Assembly (NCBI GenBank): GCA_023391815.1
Contig: JAEWAF010000037.1
Location: 1 to 41,215 of the forward strand
Direction of reading: 5' to 3'
DNA length: 41,215 nucleotides
Source of the DNA: Pseudomonadota bacterium
Lineage (GTDB): Bacteria; Pseudomonadota; Gammaproteobacteria; Steroidobacterales; Steroidobacteraceae
Every line of letters begins with the position of its first letter. The stretch's first letter is position 1. This document shows, one piece after another, positions 25,999 to 34,323 of this stretch. The position numbers and the translations under genes are program-made. The notes under the pieces were generated by a model. The model did not search any database. It saw nothing but the letters and a program-made list of their open reading frames with translations, and was not told the origin of the DNA.

Positions 25999-28290
25999 AT
26001 GGACACCCGAACTATTCTCGCGACGGCGGCACTGCTCAGTGCCGGCGCGCCTGTCTGCGCGCGCGCTCAAGGCGTCGCGACGGACAAGTTGATCGATGCA
26101 ATTACAGTAACCGGTGCGCGCGAGCGGACCGGTGTGGACGTGCCCAACACGACGGCCTCGAAGACGGCCGACGAATTGCGCACGCAGAACCTTTTCAATC
26201 CGGAGGACGCGCTCAACTATCTACCCAATCTCACCATTCGTAAGCGCTACATCGGCGACCGGAACTCGCTCATCGGCGGTCGGAGCTTTTCGACGTTGCA
26301 GCCCGCTCGTGGACTGGTGTTCATGGACGGCTATCTGTTGTCGAACTTTCTCGGCCAGTACGACGCGCCGCGCTGGAATATGGTGGCGCCGGAGGAGATT
26401 CAGCGCATCGATGTGATGTATGGCCCGTACTCGGCGATCTATCCGGGCAACTCCATCGGCACCACCGTGGCCATTCGGACCCGGCGGCCTACTGACTTCA
26501 CGACGAGCGTGCGAACCACGGCTTTCGGCGAGCACTTCGACGAGTACGGCATCGACGAGGACTACACGGGATACCAGGTGTCTGCGTTCCTTGGCGATCG
26601 CTTCCGGAATGATGTCTGGTTCACGCTCGCGGCAAATCGTCAGGACGCAACCGGTCATCCGATGCAGTACTACACCGTGCCAGTCGGCGCGTCCGGGCAG
26701 TTCCCCGCGGTCTCGGGTCCGTTGACGCCCGTCACTGGCGTGCGTTTCGACACGGATCCGCAGGGGCGTCGACGCGCGGTGTTCGGAGCGAACGGCGGCG
26801 CGATCGATCACACGATTCAAGATCAGGTGAAGCTGCGCGGTGGTTATGCGTTCACGGATTGGCTGGAGATCGAAGGCTTTGTCGCGCTCTGGCGCAACGA
26901 CAGCGACAGCGAGAATCGAACCTTGATGCGCGACGCGGCCGGCAATGAAGTGTGGTCGGGTCGCGTGATTGCCGATGGCGTTGCTTTCGATGTTCCCAGC
27001 AATGCCTTTCTGCCGAGCACGCGGCAGGAAGAACACCGTCAATGGGGCACCACATTGCGGACCACGCGACCGGACGGTTGGAATGGCTCGCTGGTGTATT
27101 CCCGTTACGACATCCTCGAAGATTCGCTCGTCGAGGGATACCGAAACGGCACCGGTCCGACGGGTTCGCCCGATCCGACCAACACGCGTCGCGACGGCAC
27201 GGGTTGGCAAACGTTCGAAGTGCAGGGCGTCTACACGCCGTTCGCCGACGACTGGACCGGCGGCCGGCACACGCTCGCGATGGGTTTTCATCGCAACGAA
27301 TACGAGCTGTTCAATCCCGTTTACGACCTCACCAGCGGTGCGCAGACGCAGATCGTGTTCGGCAAGACCCGCCTGCAAGCCTGGTATTTGCAGGACGAAT
27401 GGCAGGTCGCGGAGCGCTGGTCTCTTACGTTGGGCGCGCGCTATGAAGACTGGTCGGCATTCGATGGCGGTCAACGCACCAGCGCCGACCGGGAAATCTA
27501 TCCCGACCGCACCGACAGCGCGCTCTCTCCCAAGGCGTCGCTGGCCTATCAGCCGAACGAGGATTGGACCTTGCGCTTGAGCGCCGGCCGTGGCGTGCGC
27601 TTCCCTACAGTGCCGGAGTTGTTTCAAGGCACGACCAGCAATGGAAACATCAACGTGAACGATCCGAATCTGCGGCCGGAGCGCTCCGACTCGGTGGACT
27701 TCACGGTCGAGCGTTGGTTTGGCTGGGGTAACTTGCGTGCTTCTTTGTTCCAGGACGACGTGCGCGACAGCATCTTCAGTCAGGTCAATGTCAACGTGAC
27801 CCCGAGAGTGACGACTGTGCAGAACGTCGGCCGCGTGCGTACGCGCGGCATCGAAACGGCCTTCAGCTTCAGTCCACCGTCGCTGCGCTCATTGTCTTTC
27901 GATGGCAGTCTGGCCTACGCACAGGGCAAGATTCTTGAGAATGACAACGCTCCGGCCACGGTGGGAAAGATTTGGCCACGCGTTCCGGACTGGCGCGGCA
28001 ATCTGCAGGCGGTGTGGCGACCGACGGAGCGCTGGCTGACCAGCCTCGGGCTTCGTTACTCGGGGCGCATGTATGGCACGCTCGACAATAGTGACGTCAA
28101 TCCAAATACGTTCGGCGGCGTATCGCGCTTCACCATGCTGGATGCGCGGGTTGCCTACACGACGGCAAGTCACATCGAGCTGGCGCTCGGCATGGACAAC
28201 CTGACCGACGAGCGCGCGTATCAATACCATCCTTATCCAGGACGCACTGCATTTGTCGAGGCGCGCTGGTCATTCGAGGGCTCGCGATGA
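25999..28290 (+). CDS. TonB-dependent outer-membrane receptor
   Basis: A 763-residue TonB-dependent receptor. The signal peptide ends about residue 24 (ARAQ-G). A TonB box-like DAITVTGAR lies at 33-41. The plug domain contains LNYLPNLTIRKRYIGDRNSL, LVFMDGYLLSNF and EEIQRIDVMYGPYSAIYPGN. The barrel includes ARYEDWSAFDG and RLSAGRGVRFPTVPELFQG and ends with the expected C-terminal aromatic pattern (AFVEARWSFEGSR). The ATG at 25999 has GGAG eight bases before. It overlaps the next gene as ATGA, so receptor and propeller-thioredoxin protein are co-translated. The substrate is unknown; the DUF2946-like neighbour suggests a metal ion or complex rather than a carbohydrate. Confidence 0.93.
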   Translation: MDTRTILATAALLSAGAPVCARAQGVATDKLIDAITVTGARERTGVDVPNTTASKTADELRTQNLFNPEDALNYLPNLTIRKRYIGDRNSLIGGRSFSTLQPARGLVFMDGYLLSNFLGQYDAPRWNMVAPEEIQRIDVMYGPYSAIYPGNSIGTTVAIRTRRPTDFTTSVRTTAFGEHFDEYGIDEDYTGYQVSAFLGDRFRNDVWFTLAANRQDATGHPMQYYTVPVGASGQFPAVSGPLTPVTGVRFDTDPQGRRRAVFGANGGAIDHTIQDQVKLRGGYAFTDWLEIEGFVALWRNDSDSENRTLMRDAAGNEVWSGRVIADGVAFDVPSNAFLPSTRQEEHRQWGTTLRTTRPDGWNGSLVYSRYDILEDSLVEGYRNGTGPTGSPDPTNTRRDGTGWQTFEVQGVYTPFADDWTGGRHTLAMGFHRNEYELFNPVYDLTSGAQTQIVFGKTRLQAWYLQDEWQVAERWSLTLGARYEDWSAFDGGQRTSADREIYPDRTDSALSPKASLAYQPNEDWTLRLSAGRGVRFPTVPELFQGTTSNGNINVNDPNLRPERSDSVDFTVERWFGWGNLRASLFQDDVRDSIFSQVNVNVTPRVTTVQNVGRVRTRGIETAFSFSPPSLRSLSFDGSLAYAQGKILENDNAPATVGKIWPRVPDWRGNLQAVWRPTERWLTSLGLRYSGRMYGTLDNSDVNPNTFGGVSRFTMLDARVAYTTASHIELALGMDNLTDERAYQYHPYPGRTAFVEARWSFEGSR

Positions 28291-29894
28291 AGTCACTCAC
28301 CTCCCGCTATTCCGCAGCCGTTCGCTGGAACGCGCTATCGGCATTACTGTCTGTTGTGCTCGCCGTGCTGACTCAGCCTGCGCTCGCGGCCATGTCGCAT
28401 GGTCGTGCGCTTGGCATGACCGCCGCCTTCGATCGGCAAGACCGTTTGTGGATCGTTCGCAGCGAGCCGGCCGACAAGAACGCTTACGTCGTGCTCGAGC
28501 GTTCGGACGACAACGGCAAGAGCTGGCAGCCGGCCGTTCGCGTCATCAGTAAACCGGAGCCGGTCTCGGCCGACGGTGAGAATCGTCCGAAGGTCGCGTT
28601 CGGTCCTCGCGACGAGATCTACGTTACGTGGACATCGCCGACCTCGGAAAAATTCACCGGCGATATCCGCTTCGCTCGATCCGTCGACGGCGGTAAGACC
28701 TGGTCCGCGCCGGCGGTGGTCCATCGCGATCGTCAACTCATCACGCATCGATTCGAGTCCCTGCTGGTGGATCAAACCGGCCGCGTCTGGGTGACGTGGA
28801 TCGACAAGCGCGATCTCGGCATTGCACAGGCGGCGAAACGTGAGTATGCCGGCGCGGCTGTTTACTACGCGTACTCGGATGATCGTGGCGCGAGTTGGAA
28901 GGGCGATTACAAACTTGCCGACAACAGTTGCGAGTGCTGCCGGATCGCCATGACGCTCGACTCCAAAGGCCGCGCGGTCGCGATGTGGCGGCATGTGTTT
29001 CCCGGGAGCGAACGGGATCACGCGTTCGCTGTTTTGAAACCGGAGGGCGAGGGCGTCGCTGTCGAGCGTGTTACATCCGATCGATGGAAGATCGACGCTT
29101 GCCCGCATCACGGGCCGTCACTCGCGATCAGCGCGGACGGCACTCGACACGCGGTCTGGTTCAATCAAGTCAATGGTGAAGGACGAGCGTTCTACGGACG
29201 TCTGACAGGTGCTGCTCCGGTCGGCGTGCAGCCGCTGCCAATCGGAGCGATGCATGCGGACATCGCGGCGAGAGGAAACAACGTCGGCATCGTTTGGAAA
29301 CGGTTCGACGGCAACGCGACTCGAGTGGAATCGTGGTTGTCCAAGGACGGCGGACGCCATTTCATGCCCGGGCCAACCTTACAAACGGACGGCGAGTCCG
29401 ATCAGCCGCGCGTGCTGAGCAACGATGCGTCGATGCTGATCGTCTGGCGCAAGGCCGATGGCGTTGCCGTCGCGAATCTCGGCGACGCGAGCAGCGACGA
29501 CGCGGTGAAACCGTTCAGCCGCGACACGCTGCGCAAGATCGAACAGCAACATGCCGGGGCGGCGTTCTGGGTCGTGATGTGGGATCTGGAGTGTGTTTAT
29601 TGCATGAAATCGCTCGGCAACATCGCGGCCCTCCAGAAGCAGCGACCCGAACTCAAGGTGGTGACGATCTCGACCGATCCCATCACCGCCGCGTCCGACA
29701 TTCGTCAACGGCTCGCGGAGCTGGGTGTGCGATCGGAGGCTTATGCCTTCTCCGCGGCGCCGGAGGAGGCGCTGCGGTTTGCGATCGATCCCGCTTGGAT
29801 GGGAGAGAAGCCGCGCGCGTATCGATACACGGCGAGTGGCTCGCGAACCGCGATTTCCGGCGTGCTGACCGCCAAGGAATTGGCGGGACCGTGA
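28287..29894 (+). CDS. Secreted BNR beta-propeller fused to thioredoxin-like domain
   Basis: A 535-residue exported protein. The signal peptide ends about residue 34 (QPALA). A sialidase-like propeller follows with four Asp-boxes: SDDNGKSW (73-80), SVDGGKTW (132-139), SDDRGASW (197-204) and a weaker SKDGGRHF (352-359). No sialidase Arg triad was identified. Unusual clusters are SCECCR (Cys215, 217, 218) and ACPHHGPS (Cys272, His274, His275), which could bind metal or form disulphides. Residues about 405-535 are thioredoxin-like with active-site CVYC (Cys436, Cys439) in FWVVMWDLECVYCMKSLGNI and KVVTISTDPI downstream. Its start overlaps the receptor stop by four bases. I infer a periplasmic redox or metal-transfer partner of the receptor. 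Confidence 0.82.
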   Translation: MKSLTSRYSAAVRWNALSALLSVVLAVLTQPALAAMSHGRALGMTAAFDRQDRLWIVRSEPADKNAYVVLERSDDNGKSWQPAVRVISKPEPVSADGENRPKVAFGPRDEIYVTWTSPTSEKFTGDIRFARSVDGGKTWSAPAVVHRDRQLITHRFESLLVDQTGRVWVTWIDKRDLGIAQAAKREYAGAAVYYAYSDDRGASWKGDYKLADNSCECCRIAMTLDSKGRAVAMWRHVFPGSERDHAFAVLKPEGEGVAVERVTSDRWKIDACPHHGPSLAISADGTRHAVWFNQVNGEGRAFYGRLTGAAPVGVQPLPIGAMHADIAARGNNVGIVWKRFDGNATRVESWLSKDGGRHFMPGPTLQTDGESDQPRVLSNDASMLIVWRKADGVAVANLGDASSDDAVKPFSRDTLRKIEQQHAGAAFWVVMWDLECVYCMKSLGNIAALQKQRPELKVVTISTDPITAASDIRQRLAELGVRSEAYAFSAAPEEALRFAIDPAWMGEKPRAYRYTASGSRTAISGVLTAKELAGP

Positions 29895-29990
29895 ACTGGG
29901 TACTGGTTCGACGGACATAATGCGACTGTAATCCCTGATTGCAACGCAGAACCTTCGCAGGCATAAGGTGCATCCCATTGTTTTCGTTGG

Positions 29991-31472
29991 ATGGATAGCC
30001 GGCCCATGACGGCTGCAGCGAGAGGCTCGCCGACGGAGCGCTATCGGCGTGAGCGGCCGCCCGTGAGCCGTGAGTGCGGCGAAGAGCTGACTCGCATCAC
30101 CGACGATATCGACGATCCCATCGTCAAACTGCGCTATTTGCAGAACGCGCTGAACGAGGAAGGCGACAAGAGCGCGCTCGTGCAGCTCGTGCCCATTCCT
30201 CCCGCGCGCCGCGCCTGGTACCGATTGAAAGGATTGCGCGCGCTCGACGCCGTAGCCGATGCGGATGAAGAAATTGCCGAACGCACGCTCGCGGCTCGAC
30301 AGACGGCGCGTCGTGTTGTCGTCGGCGCGTCCGCCGCGGCGATGTTGTTTGTTCCCGTGCTCGTGGCCATCGTGGCCTGGCAAGTCAATCGATGGCGCAG
30401 CGAGCCCGAGCGCGTCGGGTCGGTCGGCTCTTCCACTGAGGCGAATGCCACTGCGATTGAATCGACCACGGCTCCGCTCGTCGTGCCGTCCACCACTCTG
30501 ACCACCGCAACTCCGCCGACCGCGGAAGAGGCACCCGTCAATCAGCTGCCAGTGGCCGAATCGTTGGCCGCCGACGACGCGGGCATCGTGCCGAGCATGC
30601 TGTGGCTCGCGGATCGCGGGCCGGACTGGGAGTTGTACAGCAACGGTTTACGCATCGAAACCGCATACACCGTGAAGGGCACGCCGCGCGACTATCGCGT
30701 GCACGCTCGGGACGGTCAGCTGCTGCCGACCCGATTCAATCGGCCCATCGGCATTCTGTTTCATACATCGGAAAGCGACCTGTGGCCGCTCGAGCCCGGC
30801 TATGAGAAAGAATTACGCAAGGGCTCCGAAGCGTTGCTCCGTTTCGTGAAGCGCGAGCAGGCCTATAACTACATGATCGATCGCTTCGGTCGCGTGTATC
30901 GCATCGTCGATGACGACAGCCGTGCCAATCATGCCGGGCACGGTGTGTGGGCCCGCGGCGATGAGGTTTATCTGGATCTGAATTCGGCTTTCCTCGGGGT
31001 ATCGTTCGAGTCGCGTTGGGAGGGCGGGCGCACGTTGCCCATCACTCGTGCGCAGCTGATCGCGGGCCGCAATCTCACCAATTACTTGCGGCAGCGATTC
31101 GCGATCGCGCCGGAGATGTGTGTCACGCACGGGCTGGCGAGCGTGTCGCCGAAGCGTGGCTTGATCGGCTATCACCTCGACTGGGCGCGCGGCTTTCCGT
31201 TCAAGGCGTTTGGCTTGCCGGACTTATATGCGCAGCCGCTGCCGAGCGTGGCGCTGTTCGGCTTCACTTACGACAGCGAATTTCTACGCACGATGGGTGA
31301 GCGCTGGCCGGGGCTGATCGCGGCCGAACAGCAGCTCGCCAGCGAGGCTCGCCAGCGCGCGGTCTCTCTCGATGATTTAAGGCACGAACGCCAGGCCGAA
31401 TATCGGCGCTGGCGCGCGGCACTTCCGACGCCGACCGGGGATGAGCCCGGCCTGGCGAGTCGCAATCAGTAA
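29991..31472 (+). CDS. Membrane-anchored N-acetylmuramoyl-L-alanine amidase (amidase_2 type)
   Basis: A 493-residue protein. Residues 1-108 are cytoplasmic and charged, with the helical stretch VKLRYLQNALNEEGDKSALV. One membrane helix spans about 109-131 (VVVGASAAAMLFVPVLVAIV). A Thr/Pro/Ala-rich linker (about 140-195) leads to an amidase_2/PGRP-like domain. Likely zinc ligands are His258 (ILFHTSESD), His380 (CVTHGLAS) and His395 or Asp397 (YHLDWARG). NYMIDRFGRVYRIVDD and NHAGHGVW are typical. Such enzymes cut the MurNAc-L-Ala bond. The usual PRKxDPG block is altered (SPKRGLIGYHLDW). Starts at 29991 and 30006 are both possible; neither has a strong ribosome site. An actin-like gene follows after 34 bp. 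Confidence 0.82.
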   Translation: MDSRPMTAAARGSPTERYRRERPPVSRECGEELTRITDDIDDPIVKLRYLQNALNEEGDKSALVQLVPIPPARRAWYRLKGLRALDAVADADEEIAERTLAARQTARRVVVGASAAAMLFVPVLVAIVAWQVNRWRSEPERVGSVGSSTEANATAIESTTAPLVVPSTTLTTATPPTAEEAPVNQLPVAESLAADDAGIVPSMLWLADRGPDWELYSNGLRIETAYTVKGTPRDYRVHARDGQLLPTRFNRPIGILFHTSESDLWPLEPGYEKELRKGSEALLRFVKREQAYNYMIDRFGRVYRIVDDDSRANHAGHGVWARGDEVYLDLNSAFLGVSFESRWEGGRTLPITRAQLIAGRNLTNYLRQRFAIAPEMCVTHGLASVSPKRGLIGYHLDWARGFPFKAFGLPDLYAQPLPSVALFGFTYDSEFLRTMGERWPGLIAAEQQLASEARQRAVSLDDLRHERQAEYRRWRAALPTPTGDEPGLASRNQ

Positions 31473-31506
31473 CCACCGGTTTCACAGACGGCAAAGAGGT
31501 AACGCT

Positions 31507-32565
31507 ATGGACGATCGTAACGACCACGGCTCGGAATCGTCGGGCTCGGGCAGCCACACTGGCCAGAGCCAGAGCGGGACTCGCACGCGCATCGGCCTCG
31601 ACGTGGGCACCAGCAAAGTGGTCTCCGCCCGCGGCGACAATATTTCGCCGACGACCGACTCGCAGCTCAATGCGTTCTTCGACGTGCCGTACTCGGCGTT
31701 GCACGAGCAAGGGCTGAAGGCGAATCGCACCCCGTTCTATCGCGAGGACGATCGGCTGATCGTTTATGGCGACGCTTCGGAAAAGTTCGCGCACATTTTC
31801 AACGCGAACGTGCGTCGGCCGATGGCCAAGGGCATCTTGAATCCCAACGAGCCGCAGGCCACGCATGTGCTCGAGACCGTGCTCAGCACGCTCGTGCCAC
31901 AGTCGCGCAATCCGGGCGAACTGCTGGCGTTCTCGGTGCCGGCCGCAGCGCCCGAGACGGGGCATGAGCTGACCTATCACGAAGAGACCATCAAACGTTA
32001 TTTGAAGGGCCGCGGTTACACGCCGCTCGCGGTGAACGAAGGACTGGCCGTGGTGCTGGCCGAACTCGCGAAGGAAGGCTTCACCGGCATCGGCATTTCG
32101 TGCGGCGGCGGCATGTGCAACGTCGCCATCTCGTACCTGTCGATTCCGTCGCTGACCATGAGCCTCGCGCACGGCGGCGACTTCATCGACGCCTCGGTCG
32201 GCGCGGTCGTCAACGAGCCGGCCACGCGTGTCAAAGCCATCAAGGAAGAGACGCTCGACCTGACCCGCGAGGGCGGCGACAAGATCGACAAGGCGCTGCA
32301 TATCTATTACGACAAGCTGATCGAGCAGCTGGTCGAGGAGCTGGGCAAGGCTGTGCAAAAGACGCCGAAACTGCCACGCAACGATCAGCCCATGCCGATC
32401 GTCCTGGCGGGCGGCACCTCCAAGCCCAACGGCTTCCGGGACCGCTTCGAGAAGGCGCTGCGCCGCCGCTCGTGGCCGTTCCAGATCGGCGAGGTCCGCA
32501 TGGCCAGCGATCCCCTGACCGCCACCGCCCGGGGCGCCCTGGTGGCGGCCCTGGCTGAGCGATAA
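31507..32565 (+). CDS. Actin-like ATPase (FtsA/MreB/EutJ superfamily)
   Basis: A 352-residue protein of the actin/HSP70 ATPase fold. An N-terminal Ser/Gly tail (about 1-25) precedes phosphate-1 IGLDVGTSKVV (29-39). Phosphate-2 is GIGISCGGGMCNVAIS (194-209), and the adenosine motif is IVLAGGTSKPNGF (298-310). The second half contains GGDFIDASVGAVV. It does not look like cell-shape MreB or like DnaK: it lacks their long conserved blocks and is close to the minimum length for the fold. The ATG at 31507 has GAGG about eight bases upstream. The open frame from 31441 overlaps the amidase. Tight linkage to a membrane amidase suggests a role in the cell envelope. Filament formation is unproven. Confidence 0.8.
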   Translation: MDDRNDHGSESSGSGSHTGQSQSGTRTRIGLDVGTSKVVSARGDNISPTTDSQLNAFFDVPYSALHEQGLKANRTPFYREDDRLIVYGDASEKFAHIFNANVRRPMAKGILNPNEPQATHVLETVLSTLVPQSRNPGELLAFSVPAAAPETGHELTYHEETIKRYLKGRGYTPLAVNEGLAVVLAELAKEGFTGIGISCGGGMCNVAISYLSIPSLTMSLAHGGDFIDASVGAVVNEPATRVKAIKEETLDLTREGGDKIDKALHIYYDKLIEQLVEELGKAVQKTPKLPRNDQPMPIVLAGGTSKPNGFRDRFEKALRRRSWPFQIGEVRMASDPLTATARGALVAALAER

Positions 32566-32607
32566 GTCACAGATTTGACGCTGGATCCTAAGGAAAACCC
32601 TGAACCT

Positions 32608-32635
32608 GGCCGGTACTTCGCACGAAGTACCGGCC
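32608..32635. other. Long inverted repeat after actin-like gene
   Basis: GGCCGGTACTTCG (32608-32620) and CGAAGTACCGGCC (32623-32635) form a 12-13 bp stem with a very short loop. It has no T-tract but a strong stem. It is probably a transcript end or a factor-binding site upstream of the desaturase gene. Confidence 0.55.
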
Positions 32636-32717
32636 GGGTGGGTCTGAGACATTATTGCGCGGAAATTCCCGCCTGCCCCTGCTAGGATCCGAGACTCAAG
32701 TTTCCCACGGAGTACCG

Positions 32718-33860
32718 ATGACCGCTGACGCCACCACGAACCGCGCGCCGCTGAACTGGCCCGCAATCAGCATGTTCCTGATCTCCACCATCCCGGTGGT
32801 GACAGTGCTTCCGTGGTACTGGGCCAAGTTCGGCTTCGATGCGTTCGAATGGGTGGGCTTTTTCGTGCTGTGGGCCTTGAATGGCATGTCCATCACGGCC
32901 GGCTATCACCGCCTGTGGGCGCACCGCAGTTACGAAGCTTCCAAACCCCTACAGATCTTTTACATGCTGTTCGGCGCGATGGCGCTTCAGAACAGCATTC
33001 TGGTGTGGGCGTCTTCGCACCGCGTGCACCATCGCCATGTCGACGACGTGGATCAGGACCCGTACTCGGCCAAGCGCGGCCTGTTCTTTTCGCACCTGGG
33101 CTGGATGCTGCGTAACTACGAGAGCGGCAAGCAGGACTTCCGTAACGCCAAGGATCTGGAAGCCAACCCGATCGTGCGTTTCCAGCACAAGTACTACGTG
33201 CCGATCGCCGTGGGCATGAACTTCGGCGTTCCCCTTCTGTTGGGCTGGATGCACGGAAACATCTGGGGCAGCCTGCTGCTCGGCGGCTTCCTGCGCCTGG
33301 TGGTGAGCCACCACTGCACGTTCTTCATCAACTCGCTGGCTCACTTCTGGGGCAGCCGTCCTTACACCACCGAGAACACCGCGCGTGACAACGGCATCCT
33401 GGCGCTGTTCACCTGGGGCGAGGGCTATCACAACTATCACCACCTGTTTCAGTGGGATTACCGCAATGGCATCCGCTGGTACCAGTGGGATCCGACCAAG
33501 TGGCTGATCTCCGCCGCCAAGTTCGTCGGCCTGGCTCGTTCGCTCAAGCGCGTGCCCGAGTTCCAGATTCGCCAGGCGCTCGTTGAGCGTCAGCTGCAAC
33601 ACGCCGAAGAGAGCCTTGGTCAGTGCCAGGATCACGGCCGCCTGGCCGCGCTCCGCCAGTCCCTCGAAGCTGAAGTCCAACACTTCAAGGAAACCCTGGG
33701 CCACTGGGCGACGCTGCAACAGAAGCGCGTCGAAGCCGCCAAGCAGGCGGTCATCGATCACATCGAGCACACCGAGTTCGCCCACCGCGTTCGCGAGCTG
33801 GAAGAATCGCTGCGTCAGCAATATCTGCGGGTGCGGTTGATCGCGGTGCAGGCGACTTGA
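32718..33860 (+). CDS. Acyl-CoA/fatty acyl desaturase with C-terminal helical extension
   Basis: A 380-residue integral-membrane di-iron desaturase of the stearoyl-CoA Delta-9 type. Histidine boxes are HRLWAH (64-69), HRVHH (101-105) and EGYHNYHH with His238, 241 and 242. Four hydrophobic helices (about 15-35, 45-60, 80-95 and 165-200) fit the family. After about residue 285 comes an extra about 95-residue Gln/Glu/Leu-rich segment (RQALVERQLQHAEESLGQCQ, RVRELEESLRQQYLRVRL) predicted as coiled coil, absent from classical desaturases. The ATG at 32718 has GGAG five bases before. It introduces a double bond in saturated acyl chains for membrane fluidity. A clean terminator follows. Confidence 0.9.
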   Translation: MTADATTNRAPLNWPAISMFLISTIPVVTVLPWYWAKFGFDAFEWVGFFVLWALNGMSITAGYHRLWAHRSYEASKPLQIFYMLFGAMALQNSILVWASSHRVHHRHVDDVDQDPYSAKRGLFFSHLGWMLRNYESGKQDFRNAKDLEANPIVRFQHKYYVPIAVGMNFGVPLLLGWMHGNIWGSLLLGGFLRLVVSHHCTFFINSLAHFWGSRPYTTENTARDNGILALFTWGEGYHNYHHLFQWDYRNGIRWYQWDPTKWLISAAKFVGLARSLKRVPEFQIRQALVERQLQHAEESLGQCQDHGRLAALRQSLEAEVQHFKETLGHWATLQQKRVEAAKQAVIDHIEHTEFAHRVRELEESLRQQYLRVRLIAVQAT

Positions 33861-33884
33861 TCGGTCAGGGAAGTTGAATGGGAA

Positions 33885-33908
33885 AAAGGGCGCCTTCGGG
33901 CGCCCTTT
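33885..33908 (+). terminator. Terminator with UUCG tetraloop
   Basis: A 10-bp stem AAAGGGCGCC (33885-33894) with GGCGCCCTTT (33899-33908) closes a TTCG loop and is followed by CATTT. It ends the desaturase transcript and may also serve the converging genes. Confidence 0.85.
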
Positions 33909-33930
33909 CATTTCCGGCGAAGTGAAGCTA

Positions 33931-34266
33931 TCAGTCTTCCGAGTGCCACGGCGACGGCGCTAGGTCCGCGATAGTCAGTACAGGTTCACGGGCCTCAGCG
34001 GAGGGGGGCATGCTGGCGTGTATGAGATCGCGTCTCTCAGCGCGACTCAACGGTGAGGCTGAAGCACGCTTCAGCATGTGGCGCGGCTCAGAGTCCGGTG
34101 GAATATCAGTAACGCGAGCCCTGAATGGAAACATCTCGCGCAGCCGCCCCTCCGATACCAAGTGCTGGACCTCTGCTACATCCTTCTCACTCAGCATCAC
34201 CACGGCCTGCAGAACGTTCAGGACGGTGGCAGGCGCGTCCTCATCTAACCTAATGAATTCGCTCAT
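33931..34266 (-). CDS. Small hypothetical protein, partner of GNAT-like gene
   Basis: A 111-residue protein I do not recognise. It begins MSEFIRLDEDAPATVLNVLQ and continues with a helical, Glu/Arg-rich middle (LSEKDVAEVQHLVSEGRLRE). The C-terminal half is Ser/Pro/Glu-rich and probably disordered, ending PSPWHSED. No signal peptide or membrane segment. The frame is open to ATG 34299; I prefer ATG 34266, but the ribosome sites of both are weak. It follows the GNAT-like gene at 34324-34992 on the same strand, so the two are probably co-transcribed. A partner or regulator role is speculation from the pairing. Confidence 0.55.
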   Translation of the reverse strand: MSEFIRLDEDAPATVLNVLQAVVMLSEKDVAEVQHLVSEGRLREMFPFRARVTDIPPDSEPRHMLKRASASPLSRAERRDLIHASMPPSAEAREPVLTIADLAPSPWHSED

Positions 34267-34323
34267 ATTTAACCGAAATCTGCCGGTTGCTGTGACCATA
34301 CTACGCTCGCTGCCCCCAAGTTC

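Noticed and set aside
28287..29894. Reading the propeller protein as a sialidase
   Set aside because: Asp-boxes are structural only; I did not find the catalytic Arg triad/Tyr-Glu pattern, and the C-terminal thioredoxin domain and Cys/His motifs point elsewhere.
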